In this document: piece after piece, positions 61,085 through 62,048 of the stretch
How positions within the stretch are numbered: position 1 is the first letter of the stretch
Layout: the number at the start of each line of letters is the position of its first letter
Translations under genes and position numbers: made by a program
The notes under the pieces: generated by a model
Told to the model about the DNA's origin: nothing
Seen by the model: only the letters and a program-made list of their open reading frames with translations
The model's database searches: none
Source: Planctomycetota bacterium
GTDB lineage: Bacteria; Planctomycetota; UBA1135; GCA-002686595
Reading direction: 5' to 3'
Length of the DNA: 62,048 bases
Assembly (NCBI GenBank): GCA_016220085.1
Contig: JACRIN010000001.1
Span: forward strand, 1 to 62,048

Positions 61085-62048
61085 ATGGTCGAGTCGGCGA
61101 AGATCGAATCGGCGAAGATCGAATCGGCGCGCGGCGAGTCGACGAAGCTCGGAACGAAAGTCCGAGATTCGCACTTGGTCGCGATCGCGAGCGCATTCCC
61201 GGAGCACGTCTGGGATCGCGCGGCGACCGCGCGCATGCTCGCGGAGCTCTTCCCGCGCATTCCGCGCGGCGAACGCGAGGAGCTGATCGAACGCGCGGGC
61301 GTCGTCGAGCGTCGGATGGCGTTCGCGCCCGATGCGCCCGATCGACGCGGAGCGCTCGGGCTCACGCTTGATCGCGAGCGCGTGCTCCACGCGAGCGCCG
61401 AGTGCGCGCGCGAGCTCGCGGGCCGCGCGGCGCGACGCGCGCTCGACGAGTGCGAGCTGCCCGCGGAAGCGATCGATGCGTTGGTCGTCGCCGCCGACGC
61501 GTGTTGCGCGGGACCGGAACTCGAGCTCTGCGAACGACTCGAACTGCGCCGCGGCGTGCGGCGCTTCTCGCTCGACGACGACGGCGCGGCCGGCGGAGCG
61601 AACGCGCTCGGGCTCGCGGCCTCGCTCGCGGAACACGGCCGCACGGTGCTGGTCGTCGTCGTCGCCTGCGCGGCGCCGGCGTTCTTCGCGGGCGACGAAC
61701 GCGAGGCGCTGCTCGCCGCCGCGACCCGGGGCGACGGCGCCGCCGCAGCAGTGCTCGCGCCCGATGCGCGGGGCTGGCGCTTCGCTGCGGTCGGCTCGTG
61801 GGTCGCGCCGCTCGCGGCGGAGACCGACGCGTTGTTCGCGCGGCACTTGCCGGGCGCGCTGGTGCGTTTCCTCTCCGAGCACGAGCGTTCGCTCGCCGAC
61901 GTCGGCCTGCACGTCGTCCACGGCGCGACGCGGGCGACGCTCGAACGCTACGCCGAGCTCTTCCGCGTCCGCGCCGACGGTCTGCGCCTCTCGCGCGAGG
62001 CTCTCGCCAACCATGGCGACCTCGGCGCGGCGGCGTTGCTCTCGATGC
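61085..62048 (+). CDS. Type III PKS / KAS-III-like thiolase-fold protein (truncated by window end)
   Basis: At least 321 residues; the gene runs off the right edge. The ATG at 61085 has GGGAGG 7 bases upstream; an in-frame GTG at 61028 overlaps the upstream stop. After a four-unit N-terminal repeat, the family pattern begins: IASAFPEH, RAGVVERRM, a GDGAAAAVLAPD match to GDGAAA, and HVVHGATRATLERY at the WAVHPGG position. The nucleophile-elbow G-C-A-G-G reads GAAGGANAL, so the catalytic cysteine appears to be alanine, and the conserved Asn reads aspartate (NHGDLGAA). It may be inactive or a non-catalytic partner. Confidence 0.72.
   Translation, partial: MVESAKIESAKIESARGESTKLGTKVRDSHLVAIASAFPEHVWDRAATARMLAELFPRIPRGEREELIERAGVVERRMAFAPDAPDRRGALGLTLDRERVLHASAECARELAGRAARRALDECELPAEAIDALVVAADACCAGPELELCERLELRRGVRRFSLDDDGAAGGANALGLAASLAEHGRTVLVVVVACAAPAFFAGDEREALLAAATRGDGAAAAVLAPDARGWRFAAVGSWVAPLAAETDALFARHLPGALVRFLSEHERSLADVGLHVVHGATRATLERYAELFRVRADGLRLSREALANHGDLGAAALLSM
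61088..61147 (+). repeat. In-frame 15-bp repeat, 4 units, in PKS-like N-terminus
   Basis: Four 15-base units at 61088, 61103, 61118 and 61133 encode VESAK, IESAK, IESAR and GESTK. The second and third are nearly identical at the DNA level (ATCGAATCGGCGAAG). They immediately follow the start codon. Confidence 0.92.

Overview
The window is about 70% G+C and almost fully coding, with short gaps and many four-base stop/start overlaps (ATGA, GTGA). It carries many secreted or lipid-anchored proteins: a beta-helix protein, an FG-GAP protein, a HEAT/VWA protein, an Spy-like LTXXQ protein and a GH95 fucosidase. This fits a Gram-negative, high-GC environmental bacterium, most like a deep-branching planctomycete; a myxobacterium-like host cannot be excluded. 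No rRNA, tRNA, CRISPR array, integrase or transposase was seen.

Layout. 1-6.9 kb: a 915-residue secreted protein, a small membrane protein coupled to a B12-type radical SAM enzyme, phosphoglycerate mutase with a cyclodeaminase-like protein, and an M48 lipoprotein protease. 6.9-16.4 kb: a 30-bp tandem array, a divergent glycogen-synthase-like protein with a ROK kinase, then one operon holding an ABC exporter and glycolate oxidase GlcD/E/F. 16.4-23 kb: secreted beta-helix protein, AlkD-like protein, lipoprotein and GH95 fucosidase. 23-26.3 kb: four-gene minus-strand operon (MDR dehydrogenase, 3-hydroxyacyl-CoA dehydrogenase, two single-pass membrane proteins). 26.3-28.6 kb: two tandem DcsG-like ATP-grasp paralogues, each preceded by a palindromic element. 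28.6-34 kb: FG-GAP protein, aspartyl protease with PDZ, LTXXQ protein, arylamine N-acetyltransferase and enoyl-CoA hydratase.

34.2-38.6 kb is the most interesting locus. A 34-codon cysteine-rich peptide gene with a good ribosome binding site is divergent from four translationally coupled genes: a degenerate ATP-grasp-like protein, a radical SAM/SPASM enzyme, an intact ATP-grasp ligase and a glycine/betaine-reductase-B-like protein. A secreted zinc-protease-like protein follows. This looks like an undescribed RiPP (ribosomally made, modified peptide) pathway, comparable in logic to the grasp-with-spasm systems of Bacteroidetes but with different partners.

40-62 kb: amidase, SGNH hydrolase, YfhO-like membrane protein, a class II glutamine amidotransferase fused to a WbpG-like sugar amidotransferase, an orphan histidine kinase, an envelope-polysaccharide cluster (GT2, two GT-C enzymes, Wzx-like flippase), a HEAT/VWA protein with a 5'-nucleotidase lipoprotein, an ArnT-like transferase, and a truncated type III PKS/KAS-III-like gene lacking the expected cysteine.

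A genome-level oddity recurs: short GC-rich tandem repeats (13, 15, 18, 27 or 30 bp) between genes and, in frame, near protein N-termini.
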